NCBI GenBank assembly: GCA_031390755.1
Contig: JANMTS010000173.1
Span: 44,370-108,369, forward strand
Source of the DNA: DATMER01 sp031390755
Lineage (GTDB): Bacteria; Acidobacteriota; Thermoanaerobaculia; Multivoradales; UBA5704
Direction of reading: 5' to 3'
DNA: 64,000 bases
The position numbers were made by a program, and so were the translations under genes. Position 1 is the stretch's first letter. Each line of letters opens with the position of its first letter. Shown piece after piece: positions 17,440 through 26,800 of this stretch. The notes beneath the pieces are model-generated. The model saw nothing but the letters and a program-made list of their open reading frames with translations, searched no databases and was not told the origin of the DNA.

Positions 17440-17832
17440 TCAAAACACCTCGACCTGGACGGAGTGGCCCGCTGCCCGGGAGATCCGGGAGTCCCTCGTC
17501 AGAAGCGTTCCGCCGAGAGCCTCGGCGAGAGCCACATACGTGGCATCGTAGGCGGTGAGGTTGTGGCGCAAGGCCCAGATTCGCGGCAGAAGGGCCTCGT
17601 GGCCGTAACGCTCGACGGGAAGATCCCGTAGATCCTTGAGGGCCTGACCGGCTCTCGTTTCGCTCAACGTTCCCCGCGCCACGAAGCGCCGCAGAACCTG
17701 TGCGACCTCAATGTCCAACAGGTGCGGCGCGTGGAGCGAGGCGGCCAGAGTGAAAAGACGCTTGGCGACCGGCGTCCCCGCTTGAGTCTGCAAAAGGATC
17801 TCGATGACGGCGGAGGCATCAAGGACGATCAC
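17440..17832 (-). CDS. PIN-domain ribonuclease toxin (VapC family)
   Basis: 130 residues. MIVLDASAVIEILL supplies the first Asp, LLDIEVAQVLRR the Glu, LTAYDATYVALAEAL the central Asp, and LLTRDSRI the fourth acidic site, so the PIN active site looks complete. It starts at a GTG overlapping the antitoxin stop (GTGA), which implies translational coupling. No relation to the VapC at 16477 beyond the fold is obvious, so the two modules are probably independent acquisitions. Confidence 0.9.
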   Translation of the reverse strand: MIVLDASAVIEILLQTQAGTPVAKRLFTLAASLHAPHLLDIEVAQVLRRFVARGTLSETRAGQALKDLRDLPVERYGHEALLPRIWALRHNLTAYDATYVALAEALGGTLLTRDSRISRAAGHSVQVEVF

Positions 17833-18059
17833 CGACCCTCGCGCTCCGCTGCCACGGCCTCGGCCACCGACTCGGTTAGAGCCACCGGGCCACGGCTCTC
17901 GAGACGCTGCAGGAGCTCCTCCGGAGTCGGACGGGCCAGCGAGCGTTCCATCTCGCGCAAGAGGTACTCGGAGATCGACATCCCAGCCAACGCTGCTCGT
18001 GCTTTGAGCCTTCGGTGGAGGGCGTCAGGGACATTGCGGATCTGCACCATCACGGCCAT
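17829..18059 (-). CDS. Ribbon-helix-helix antitoxin (VapB/FitA-like)
   Basis: 76 residues. MVQIRNVPDALHRRLKARAALAGMSISEYLLREME is a classic Arc-type ribbon-helix-helix of FitA-like antitoxins; the acidic/Arg-rich tail should block the toxin. ATG at 18059 or the second ATG at 18050 are both possible. The promoter predicts a transcript starting at or very near 18059, so the mRNA may be leaderless or nearly so. Paired with VapC at 17440-17832. Confidence 0.88.
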   Translation of the reverse strand: MAVMVQIRNVPDALHRRLKARAALAGMSISEYLLREMERSLARPTPEELLQRLESRGPVALTESVAEAVAAEREGR

Positions 18060-18065
18060 GCGCCA

Positions 18066-18094
18066 AGCTTAAGTACATGTGCCGCACATGTCAA
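18066..18094 (-). promoter_or_regulatory. Promoter with palindromic operator for the second VapBC pair
   Basis: The minus strand reads TTGACA (18094-18089), 17 bases, then TAAGCT (18071-18066). The inverted repeat ACATGTG-CCG-CACATGT (18075-18091) fills the spacer and touches the -35 box, an ideal autoregulatory operator. The expected transcription start falls at about the start codon. Confidence 0.72.
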
Positions 18095-18210
18095 CGAGGC
18101 ATGCCGATTCCTATGCCTTCGCCTCGGGCCACTGGCGGAATACGATGCAGACCCGGTCTTGTCGAGCAGGGAGAACTCCAGAGCCCCCCAGGGCCTCTTG
18201 GTGACGCGAG

Positions 18211-18266
18211 GAAGGTTGGGATGGAGGATGTCTGGCCGCTTCGTCGAGATCTCCTTGTGGATATCT
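18211..18266 (-). repeat. Copy 2 of the 56-bp coding-like repeat (partner at 15686-15741)
   Basis: The minus strand reads DIHKEISTKRPDILHPNLPR, compared with EIHKEISAKRPDILLPNLPC in copy 1. Same orientation; the pair brackets the 2.5-kb TA/ankyrin segment. The surrounding 18095-18322 has no other gene I can support. Confidence 0.65.
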
Positions 18267-18322
18267 GAGCTGACCGCCGCTTCGTACAGACACTTCCCTG
18301 CTGGGAACATCGGGACACTGAC

Positions 18323-18745
18323 TTATCTGAAATCTTTAAAGAAGTCAAAAAACCGAAGAAATACCTCTCCTCTTCCTGAGTCAATAAGCTGAAGGCCAAT
18401 TAAGCCCGCAGCAACAAAGACAAAGCAGAAAGGTAAAAGCAAAAAGGAACTTCTATCTTCCCTACTAAACTCGACAATAGAAACTGGTACACTTCCGATA
18501 CCGACAAGAAACAAGCCAAGTGGAAGATAACGCCCATCGTACTCCATCAAGACGTTTATATTCCAAAGGCCAATAATACCAAGCACAACTCCAAAGAATA
18601 GAAGACCGCAGCCAAATCCGATAAATATATTCTCCGCGATTGCCGCAGATTCCTTCGCCCGCATCTTCAACCGGGGCCATTCGAGAAACAGCACAATCAT
18701 TACGCTGACAACCGTACCTACTGCTCCGATTCCGTCCCATTTCAT
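18323..18745 (-). CDS. Small AT-rich membrane protein of unknown function
   Basis: 140 residues with four TM helices: about 6-22 (VGTVVSVMIVLFL), 41-65 (IFIGFGCGLLFFGVVLGIIGLW), 75-92 (LPLGLFLVGIGSVPVSIV) and 102-122 (LLLPFCFVFVAAGLIGLQL). I recognise no family. Base composition is clearly more AT-rich than its neighbours and codons such as ATA and TTT are frequent, pointing to recent acquisition. It starts nine bases upstream (in + coordinates, below) of a truncated protease fragment, so it may have entered by the event that cut that gene. Confidence 0.55.
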   Translation of the reverse strand: MKWDGIGAVGTVVSVMIVLFLEWPRLKMRAKESAAIAENIFIGFGCGLLFFGVVLGIIGLWNINVLMEYDGRYLPLGLFLVGIGSVPVSIVEFSREDRSSFLLLPFCFVFVAAGLIGLQLIDSGRGEVFLRFFDFFKDFR

Positions 18746-18753
18746 AGTAAGCC

Positions 18754-18897
18754 CTAGTATGCAGTAAACTCGTTCTGACTCAAAATCATGCTCGCGGAGC
18801 CGGTGTCGACAATGGTATCGACGAGGCCGAGAACTCGGCCCCGGAAGGTCAGGCTGACCTCCACGTAGGCCAGCCCCCGCTCGAGCCGGATCTTCAT
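18754..18897 (-). pseudogene. Truncated retropepsin-like aspartic protease (N-terminal fragment)
   Basis: Only 47 residues: MKIRLERGLAYVEVSLTFRGR, then VDTIVDTGSASMILSQ, whose DTGSAS is the catalytic motif of retropepsin-like (clan AA) aspartic proteases. Bacterial members are usually 120-150 residues; here the frame stops right after the motif, where the AT-rich segment begins. Its ATG overlaps the stop of the broken upstream gene (ATGA), so the two once formed a coupled pair. Confidence 0.7.
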
Positions 18898-19154
18898 CCG
18901 GCGGTGCGCAGGCCTAGCCAGGTGCGCTCGGTGATCTCCAGGTCTTCCCGATCGCTGTGGACAACGTAGAGCTCGCGGACCGGAGCGGTGGGGTGGAGCT
19001 TCAAATAGGCTTAGAGAGCTGTTTCCCCGTCTGAGAACGCGTCGACGACGGCCAGCTCGTCCAGTTGACGTTTCCCCGCTCTCGAATGCGCCAGCAGAGC
19101 CTCGACGAGGAGCCATTGGTGGGGATAATGCCGGCGGATGTCTGACCACGTCAT
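18894..19154 (-). pseudogene. Small hypothetical gene interrupted by an in-frame TAA
   Basis: From ATG 19154 the frame reads MTWSDIRRHYPHQWLLVEAL through DAFSDGETAL, then TAA at 19013-19011, and continues in the same frame as AYLKLHPTAPVRELYVVHSD to TGA at 18894. The continuation across the stop and the overlap with the protease start indicate a once-intact gene of about 86 codons. I know this kind of small protein as a partner of retropepsin-like proteins but not its role. Confidence 0.65.
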
Positions 19155-19208
19155 GCAGGTATCGTACCCCATTCGGCCCGGCTGCCGGGGTGGTAGACTC
19201 GCCAACCC

Positions 19209-20864
19209 ATGCGCGATTGCCTGGACTGCCTGATTCTCGTCGAGCGCGGTGTCTCCGAGCCCGACCTGGTCAAGACGCTGCTGACGCGGAGCTTCCGGGA
19301 GTACTTCTCCCAGGTGCGGAGCGCGGTATCGGCGGTGAGGCCCGAGGACGCCGATCTGCGGCTGTTTCAGGCGAGCGGCAACCGGTCTCTCCTGGCCGAC
19401 TATGGGCTGGCGACCCGGATCAGCTTGACGAGCGTGGTTCTGGCGACGGAGCTGCACCTGGCGGGTCTCTCCTTTGCCGTGATCGACGACGACGACGTGG
19501 CCGGGATCTGGCGCGAGGCGGTGCTGGAGCGGCTGGGGCGGTGCCGGATGGTGGCGGTCAGCACGACGTACACGGTGCGGCTGGCGACGATTCAGCGGCT
19601 GATCCGGCTGATTCGCGCGGCGGACCCGGACATCCCCATTCTGCTGGGTGGTCAGGGACTTTCGGCGTGGCGGCTGCATTTCGAGAGCGCGGGCGAGCTT
19701 TACGAACGGCTCGACGGGGCCGATGCCCTGTTCTTCGGCGAGGCCGAGGGATCGTTCGCGGAGGTGGTGCGCCGGATGATCGCGGGGCGGTCCTTGGACG
19801 GTATCCCCGGGGCGGTAAGCCTTCCCGCGGGCGGGCTGGGTCTGGACGCCGCGGCTCCGGAGCCGGTCGAAGTCGACGTCAACCAGGTGGCGATCCCCGA
19901 CTGGCGGCTGCTTCACGACCACGATTTCAACGACGGCTCGGTCTCCCGCCACGGGCTGCCCTCGGTCGCGGCCCTGGAAGAGGGCCGGGGGTGCTCGTTC
20001 CGCTGCAAGTTCTGCTCGTATCCGCTCTATGCCGGATTCCGCCGCAAGTCTCCGGAGCGGGTGACGGCCGAGCTGCGGGCGGTCGTCGAGGCGGGCTTCG
20101 GCACGGTGTCGTTCTGCGGCGCGGAGTTCCTGAGCCCCGTGGAGCAGTCCAAGCTGGTGTTCGAGGCCATTGCGGAGGCCGCGCTGCCGGTGGAGATCTG
20201 GGCCTATGCCCGGCTCGACCTGGTGAGCTACAAGCCCTGGATCGCCGACCTGCTCGACCGCGCGAACTTCCGCTACATCCAGTTCGGCATGGAGTCCGGC
20301 GACCGCTCCGTGCTGCGGGCCATGAACAAGAACTACGACCCGACCAAGATGGCGCTCGGGGCGAAGCTGCTGCGGGAGCGCAACGTCGAGGTCTACGCGT
20401 CGGTGATCCTCGGCTACCCCGGCGAGTCGCGCGAGACGATCGCCAACACGCTCGACGTGCTGGAGGAGTGCGACTTCGACCATCTCATCCTGCACGTGCT
20501 GCACGTGGTGCCCGGCTCGCCGCTCTGGCACCGCCGCGCGGAGTACGGGCTGGAGGTCGACGGCCGCGGCTTCTGGTCGCACAGCACCATGAGCCTGCGG
20601 GAGATGCCGGACATCGTGCGGTCCACGTATGTGGAGGCGGCGCGGCGGACCGGGTCCACGTTCAACAACATCACCCAGAACTTCACCAACCGGTTCTTCG
20701 ACGGCACGCCCGGGCTCCCCGACCTGCTCGCGGCGACGCGGACGCTGCAGGATGTCGTCGCCAACGAGTGGGCGCCAGCGGGGCCCGATCCGGGCTTGCG
20801 CGGCGACCTCTGGAAGAAGCTGCGCGGCCAGATCCATCAAGTGCCGGCCGATCTCCAGGCCTGA
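19209..20864 (+). CDS. B12-binding-type radical SAM enzyme, candidate methyltransferase
   Basis: 551 residues. The first about 200 residues form a Rossmann-like cobalamin-binding region (LAGLSFAVIDDDDV, VAVSTTYTVRLATIQRLIRLIR, DIPILLGGQG, without the DxHxxG motif). The radical SAM core follows with the [4Fe-4S] motif CSFRCKFC at about 261-268, then FGTVSFCGAEF and YIQFGMESGDRSVLRAMNKNY. Such class B enzymes methylate unactivated carbon or, in PhpK, phosphinate phosphorus; the domain order and TTTYxV-like segment recall PhpK, but I cannot distinguish it from other members. It opens a plus-strand operon with a carrier protein and ligase, so the substrate may be carrier-bound. A C-terminal extension (about 450-551) is of unknown fold. 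Confidence 0.8.
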   Translation: MRDCLDCLILVERGVSEPDLVKTLLTRSFREYFSQVRSAVSAVRPEDADLRLFQASGNRSLLADYGLATRISLTSVVLATELHLAGLSFAVIDDDDVAGIWREAVLERLGRCRMVAVSTTYTVRLATIQRLIRLIRAADPDIPILLGGQGLSAWRLHFESAGELYERLDGADALFFGEAEGSFAEVVRRMIAGRSLDGIPGAVSLPAGGLGLDAAAPEPVEVDVNQVAIPDWRLLHDHDFNDGSVSRHGLPSVAALEEGRGCSFRCKFCSYPLYAGFRRKSPERVTAELRAVVEAGFGTVSFCGAEFLSPVEQSKLVFEAIAEAALPVEIWAYARLDLVSYKPWIADLLDRANFRYIQFGMESGDRSVLRAMNKNYDPTKMALGAKLLRERNVEVYASVILGYPGESRETIANTLDVLEECDFDHLILHVLHVVPGSPLWHRRAEYGLEVDGRGFWSHSTMSLREMPDIVRSTYVEAARRTGSTFNNITQNFTNRFFDGTPGLPDLLAATRTLQDVVANEWAPAGPDPGLRGDLWKKLRGQIHQVPADLQA

Positions 20865-20885
20865 GCCAACCCCTGAAGACCAGCC

Positions 20886-21128
20886 ATGACGGAAGAGCGG
20901 CTGCGCGACCTGCTGCACAAGGCCGGCGTCCGGGACGCCCAGGGGATCGGCCGCGAGGTCTCCCTGTATGAGACCGGCGCGCTCGATTCGTTCATGCTGC
21001 TGGAGCTGCTCCTGACCCTGGAGAAGGAGCTGGGCGTCCGCATCGACAACCGCGACGTGACGCCCGAGAACCTGGACAGCATCGAGCGGATCGAGGCGTT
21101 CGTCGCGCGGATCCAGCCCGGCCCGTGA
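20886..21128 (+). CDS. Acyl/peptidyl carrier protein
   Basis: 80 residues. ETGALDSFMLLELLLTLEKELG contains the phosphopantetheine attachment serine S35 in the DSF context, with the usual four-helix length. It carries a thioester-bound acyl or aminoacyl unit. It starts 21 bases after the radical SAM gene, and its stop overlaps the GTG of the ligase gene by four bases (GTGA), so the ligase very probably loads it. DSF instead of DSL is within normal variation. Confidence 0.9.
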   Translation: MTEERLRDLLHKAGVRDAQGIGREVSLYETGALDSFMLLELLLTLEKELGVRIDNRDVTPENLDSIERIEAFVARIQPGP

Positions 21129-22651
21129 AGGACCAGCTCTTGAAGACAACGGCGCTCATCCAGCAGGGGCTCGAGCGCCACGCCCGGGAAGACGGCGAGC
21201 GCCCCTGCCTGATCGAAGGCGATGCGATCCTCACCTATGCCGAGGCGGACGCGGAGGCGGAGCGCTTCGCCCGGTTCCTGCGCGAGCGCAGTATTGAACC
21301 AGGAACGGAGCCGGGCGCGCGGGTGGCGCTGCTGCTCGGCAACTCGCGGCGCTACCTGGCTGCGTTCCACGGGACGCTCAAGGCGGGCGCCGTGGCCGTG
21401 CCGCTGAATCCGCTGGCACCGCAGATGTGGGAGGAAGTCGCGAACCGATGCTCGCCGGCCCTGCTGGTGACCGAGGACCGGCTGGCGGGCGCGATGGAGG
21501 CCTCTCCGCTTCCCCACCGGCTGCCCGTCCATGTCTTTGGCACGGGGGAAGACCGGCTCGACCTCCTGCGATTCTCGCCGGACCCCGTTCCAATCAGCCG
21601 GGAGGCGGACGATCCCGCGGTGATCCTGTTTACATCCGGCAGCACGGGCGCGCCCAAGGGCGTCGTGCTCACCCACCGGAACGTGGTCGCCAACACGCTG
21701 GGAGTCCTCGACTATCTCCGCCTGACGCCCGCGGATCTGGGGCTGGCCGTGCTCCCCTTCCACTACGTCTACGGACAGTCGGTGCTCATGACCCACCTCT
21801 GGGCGGGCGCGCCGCTGGCGATCGAGAACCGGACGGCGTATCCCCAGGTGATCCTCCGGGAGATTGCGCGGCTCGGCGTGACCGGGATGTCCGGCGTGCC
21901 GTCCACGTTCATGCTGCTGCTCCAGAAGGGCGACTTCGAGGGGTTCGACGCTCCCGACATTCCCCGGCTGCGGTATCTGACCTGCGCGGGCGGGCATCTG
22001 CCGGAGCTGTACGTCGACCGCGTGCGGGAGCGCTTCCCGGGCGCGGACCTCTTCCTCATGTACGGGGCCACGGAGGCGGCGGGGCGGATCTCCTACCTGC
22101 CGCCGGACCAGATCGACCGCAGGAGAGGGTCGATCGGCGTGCCGATCCGAGGCGTGGAGATGCGGATCGCGAAGGAGGGCGACCGGAAGGGGGAGATCGA
22201 GGCGCGCGGCGAGACCCTTTCGCCCGGATACTGGCCCGGGTACTGGCCGCTGGAGGGTGCGCTGGAAAATGCGGACGACCGGCTGCCCGCGGACGGCTGG
22301 TACCGGACCGGCGATCTTGGGCGCCAGGACGAGGACGGTTACTTCTACCTGACCGGGCGGACGAGCGACCTGCTCAAGATCGCCGGCCACCGGGTGAGCG
22401 CCGCCGAAATCGAGCGCGCTCTCTATGACACCGGGCTCGTCGAGGAGTGCGCCGTGGCGGGGCGGCCGGACGAGACCCTGGGCGAGCGGGCCGAGGCCTG
22501 GGTGGTACCGGTCGGACCGGTCACGGAGGAGGAGATCCTCGCCCGCGTGGCCGAGCGGCTCCCCGCCTTCAAGCGGCCATCCCGGATTCACCTGCGCGAC
22601 ACGCTGGCGAAGAGCGCGAGTGGCAAGATTCTCAAGGACGCGCTGAGTTGA
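21125..22651 (+). CDS. AMP-dependent acyl/aminoacyl ligase
   Basis: 508 residues of the ANL superfamily. The P-loop-like ILFTSGSTGAPKGVVLTHRN (about 160-179), LFLMYGATEAAGRI, GWYRTGDLGRQDEDGY and the C-terminal lysine motif KSASGKILKD are all present, so the enzyme should be active. It adenylates a carboxylic acid and transfers it, here most likely to the carrier protein just upstream, with which it is translationally coupled. Substrate cannot be read from sequence; it resembles fatty-acid-type ligases rather than NRPS A domains. It starts at GTG 21125. Confidence 0.87.
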   Translation: MKDQLLKTTALIQQGLERHAREDGERPCLIEGDAILTYAEADAEAERFARFLRERSIEPGTEPGARVALLLGNSRRYLAAFHGTLKAGAVAVPLNPLAPQMWEEVANRCSPALLVTEDRLAGAMEASPLPHRLPVHVFGTGEDRLDLLRFSPDPVPISREADDPAVILFTSGSTGAPKGVVLTHRNVVANTLGVLDYLRLTPADLGLAVLPFHYVYGQSVLMTHLWAGAPLAIENRTAYPQVILREIARLGVTGMSGVPSTFMLLLQKGDFEGFDAPDIPRLRYLTCAGGHLPELYVDRVRERFPGADLFLMYGATEAAGRISYLPPDQIDRRRGSIGVPIRGVEMRIAKEGDRKGEIEARGETLSPGYWPGYWPLEGALENADDRLPADGWYRTGDLGRQDEDGYFYLTGRTSDLLKIAGHRVSAAEIERALYDTGLVEECAVAGRPDETLGERAEAWVVPVGPVTEEEILARVAERLPAFKRPSRIHLRDTLAKSASGKILKDALS

Positions 22652-22659
22652 CGACGACC

Positions 22660-23823
22660 ATGCACAAGCCGAAGATCCTGATGGCCATGCTCACCACGAG
22701 CGGCGGCTCCTCCACCCTGGCGATCGCGCTCGGCCGGGAGCTGGCGGAGCGCGGATTCGGCGTCCGCTTCTGCCACTGCGACCCCGAGGCGCCGCCGCTC
22801 GACGGTGCGGCGGTGATCTCGGCCGACGATGCCGTGACCACGTCCCGGCTGATCGACACGGATCGCTCGCTGGTCGGCGGCATCGATGCGTGCTCGCAGC
22901 TCCTCGCGGTCCACGACGCCGTCGAGTCCGGACCGGTCGATCTTCTCCACCTGCACAGCCTCCAGGCGTTCGGAATCCCGGCGTCGTTCCTGAAGCGGCT
23001 CCGCGGCGTTCCCTACGTGGTGACGATGCACGGCTCGGACGTGCTGAGCGAGCACCTGATGGACAGTCGAAGGGAGATGGTCGAGACGCTGCTGCGCGAG
23101 GCCGCGGCCGTCACCTGCGTGTCGGGCCATCTGGCCGAGGTGCTGGAGCGGAAGATCCCCGGGCTGCCCCACGTCCGCGTGGTCCACAACTTCCTGCGCC
23201 GCGGGTTCGTGGTGACCCGCGGCGACGGCGACGAGCCGAAGCCGCCCGCGGATGCGCCGGTCTTCCTCCATGTCTCGTCGCTGCGCGCGGTCAAGCGGCC
23301 GGAGCTGCTGCTGGAGGCGTTCGCGCGGGTGCGGACGGCGATCCCCGGCGCGCGGCTGCGGATCGTCACCACGGAGCGCGGCGGCGAGCGGGCTCGCGAG
23401 CTGCTGGCCGGGTATGACGCTGCCGGATCGGTATCCGTGAAGGTCGGCGGCGGCGATCCGGAGTCGCTGTCGAAGGCGCTGTCGAAGGAATACCGCGCGG
23501 CCACGGTGTTCGCGCTGACGTCGCGCTTCGAGTCGTTCGGGCTTGTGATCCTGGAGGCGCTGGAGCACGGCGTGCCCGTGGTGGCGCCCGCGGTGGGCGG
23601 CATCCCCGAGGTGCTCGGCGAGGACTGGCCGTTCCTGGTCCGCGAGACCGGGAGCCCGGCAGCGCTGGCTGAGGCCCTCGCCGGCGCGATGGTCCGCGCG
23701 GCGGGCTGGGCGTCCGGGCCGGAGGCGGCGGGAATCTCCGCGGCCCGGGCGAAGAGGTTCGAGATCTCCGCCCAGGTGGACCGCTACGAGGAGGTCTACC
23801 GCGGGGTGCTCGTCGGCGGCTGA
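22660..23823 (+). CDS. Glycosyltransferase family 4 protein
   Basis: About 387 residues with the GT-B fold. N-terminal ILMAMLTTSGGSSTLAIALGRELAERG, then PYVVTMHGSDVLSEHL, FLHVSSLRAVKRPELLLEAF, and the GT4 donor motif ALTSRFESFGLVILEALEHG with PVVAPAVGGIPEVL. It would move a sugar from a nucleotide sugar to an acceptor. ATG 22660 or the TTG at 22648 overlapping the ligase stop (TTGA) are alternatives; the TTG has AGGA at a better distance. Last gene of the plus-strand set; convergent with the NRPS, only 7 bases apart. It suggests the cluster product is glycosylated. Confidence 0.87.
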   Translation: MHKPKILMAMLTTSGGSSTLAIALGRELAERGFGVRFCHCDPEAPPLDGAAVISADDAVTTSRLIDTDRSLVGGIDACSQLLAVHDAVESGPVDLLHLHSLQAFGIPASFLKRLRGVPYVVTMHGSDVLSEHLMDSRREMVETLLREAAAVTCVSGHLAEVLERKIPGLPHVRVVHNFLRRGFVVTRGDGDEPKPPADAPVFLHVSSLRAVKRPELLLEAFARVRTAIPGARLRIVTTERGGERARELLAGYDAAGSVSVKVGGGDPESLSKALSKEYRAATVFALTSRFESFGLVILEALEHGVPVVAPAVGGIPEVLGEDWPFLVRETGSPAALAEALAGAMVRAAGWASGPEAAGISAARAKRFEISAQVDRYEEVYRGVLVGG

Positions 23824-23830
23824 AGAGACC

Positions 23831-26800
23831 CTAACCCACCAGCTTGCGCAGCTCCTCCAGACAGATCGCGGCGAGGCGCTCGATCGTTTCGGGGCGGTAG
23901 AAGTCCGTTCCGTAGTGCCAGGTGAGGACGAGCCGGGGCCCCGGGACAATTCCGCTCGCGATGCGCAGCTGGGGGTCGCGGCGCGGGACGGCCTTCCCGG
24001 GTCCGAGGCCGAGCGGAAGCTCGCGGAGCAGGCCGGCGTCTTCGCGCTCCTCGCCTTCGAAGCGGCCGATGAAGTTGAAGGTGGCGGCCGGCGCCGCGAC
24101 CACGGTGGCCATGCGGGCCTCGATCTCCGGATCGCCGGTCATGTAGCGCAGGACTCCGTAACCCAGACCGCGGAGAGGCACCCGCTCGATCTGCGCCGCG
24201 ACCGAGGCCAGCGCCTCGGCGGGCGTCTCCGCGCCGGACAGCTCCAGGAGCACCGGCGCCGTGGTGGCGATCCAGCCCAGGGTGCGGGAGAGGTCGACAT
24301 CCTCGAAGACCGGGTCGCGGCCGTGCAGGCTCTGGCGCAGGAGGACGGAGCCGGAGCCGGTCCAGCGCTGGATCGCCAGGGTCACGGCCGCGAGCAGGGC
24401 ATCCGTGAAGCGTCCGCCGCGGACCGGCGCCTGGAGGAGCCGGCGGGTCTCGTCTTCGTCCAGCTCGGAGCGGACCGAGCCCACCTCGCCGGTCCCGGCG
24501 TTCCCGGGATCTCCATCCGGAAAGTCGGCCGGAAGCGGATGGCTCCCCTTTTGGGCCAGGTCGAGCCAGAGGTCCACCTGACCGCGCAGCTCGGCCGATC
24601 GGGCGAGATCCGCCTGGCGCAGAGCCCAGGCGCGGAACGAGGTGGTCTTGGCAGGCAGGCGGACAGTCTTGTCTCGGGACGCCTGCGCGAGCGCCGTCTC
24701 CAGATCCTCGCGCAGCAGACGCCACGACGCCGCGTCCGAAACCAGGTGATGCAGGACGGCGAGCAGCCGGTTGGGCCGCAGCAGGACGAACCGGGCGAGC
24801 GGCCCTTCGAGATCGCGCTGATCGAAGAAATCCCGCACGATCGAGTGCGATGCGGCGTCCCGGTCCGCGGGAGGGAGAGCCGTGAGGTCGATCTCGTGAA
24901 TCGAATCGTGGAGCGCCTCGGGGCCGGCGTTGTGCTGCTCCCAGACGCCGTTGCGAAGCGAGACGCGCAGGCGCAGGGCGTCGTGCTGGAAGAGCATCCA
25001 GGCCGCGGCCTCGATCACGCGCGCCGCGGGGATCGGCTCGCGCAGCTCCAGGAGCTGGGCGTTCGAGAACTGGTGGGGCGCCAGATGCTCGGCGACGCGG
25101 TCGAAGAACCAGACCTGGCCGGGCGTCATCGGCACCGGCCCGGTGACCCAGCCCGGCTCGCCGCGGACCGCGGCCGATGTCGTCTCGACCCCGTTCTTGT
25201 CCAGGTCCGCGGCCAGCTCCGCCACGGTCTGGTGCCGGAAAAGCTGGCGCAGGGTGACGTCGATGCCGGCGCGGCTGGCGCGCGCGGCCATCTGGATCGC
25301 GAGGAGCGAGTCGCCGCCGAGGTCGAAGAAGTTGTCGTGGCGGCCCACGGATTCGACCCGAAGCAGCTCGGCCCAGATCCCGGCCAGCTTGCGCTCCAGC
25401 TCGGTCCGCGGCGGATCGGCTCCGCGGTCCGGCTCCACCCGTTCGAGCGTCCGCGCCCGCTCCTCCAGGCTTCGGCGGTCCACCTTGCCGTTCGCGGTGA
25501 GGGGCAACGCGTCCAGGGCCACGAGGGCCGCCGGCACCATATATAAAGGAAGGCGCTGCTTCAGCCACTCGCGCAACGCCCGAGGCTCGACTCGGACACC
25601 GGCCCGCGGAGCCACGAAGGCGACGAGGCGGCGCGAGTGGGCATCCCGGCCTTCCGCCACGACCGCGGCCGCCCCCACCGCGGGATGCTCGGCCAGGGCG
25701 GCCTCGATCTCGGCCGGCTCGATGCGGAAGCCGCGGATCTTGAGCTGCTGGTCGATCCGGCCGAGGAACTCCAGAAGACCATCCGGCCGGACGCGGGCCT
25801 GATCGCCGGTGCGGTACAGCCGGGCTCCGCTTGATCCGGAAAGGGCATTCGGCACGAAGCGTTCCGCGGTGAGCGCCGGATCGTTGAGATAGCCGCGCGC
25901 CAGGCCGTCGCCGCCGAGCAGCAGGTCGCCGGGGATGCCGATCGGCGCGGGACGCCCCCAGCGATCCACGACGTAGGCCGTTGTGTTGCCGATCGGGCGC
26001 CCGATTGGGATCGATCCCTCGCCGGCCACGTCCGCGAGCGTCGGGAGCGTCGCGACCGTCACGGTGTGGCAGCAGGCGAACGTGGTGGATTCGGTCGGCC
26101 CGTAGCCATTGATCAGCCGGACGCCCGGCAGCTCCTGGAGCGCCCGGCGCACGTGGGCCGGCGAGAGCACGTCGCCGCCGGCCAGCAGCTGGGTGAGGCC
26201 GGCAACGCTCTCCACGCCCTCGACGCCCTCGACGCTCCCGGAGTCCATCATCGAGTGAAAGAGACCGGCCGTCAGCCAGAGCGTGGTCACGCGCTCCCTC
26301 CGGATCAGCGCCCCCAGCTCCGCCAGAGACGGCAGCCCCGGCGGCGCGATCACCAGCCGGCCGCCGTGCAGCAGGCATCCCCAGATCTCGAACGTCGAGG
26401 CGTCGAACGAGACGGTCGAGAGCTGGAGGAACACCTGCTCCGGGCCGAAGGCAGCGTACGAGGCGTGGCCGGCGTCCCGCACCAGCCGGACGACGGCCCG
26501 GTGCGAAACGCCCACGCTCTTCGGCCGGCCGGTGGAGCCCGAGGTGAAGAGGATGTAGGCGAGGTTGTCGGGGTCGAGAGGTCGGCGCTTCGAGTCCTCA
26601 CCCCCCGACCCCCTCTCCCAGCTCCCGCCCTCCCGCACCCCGGGAGAGGGGGCGCCACCACCCAAAAGAAAATCCCCGGACTCGAGCAGGGCGGGGGTTC
26701 CCCCTCTCCCCACGGGAGAGGGGGCCAGGGGGTGAGGACTCGAAGCGTCAACGTCCCCGGCATCCCCAATCACCACTCGGACCCCGCTCTCCTCAAGCAG

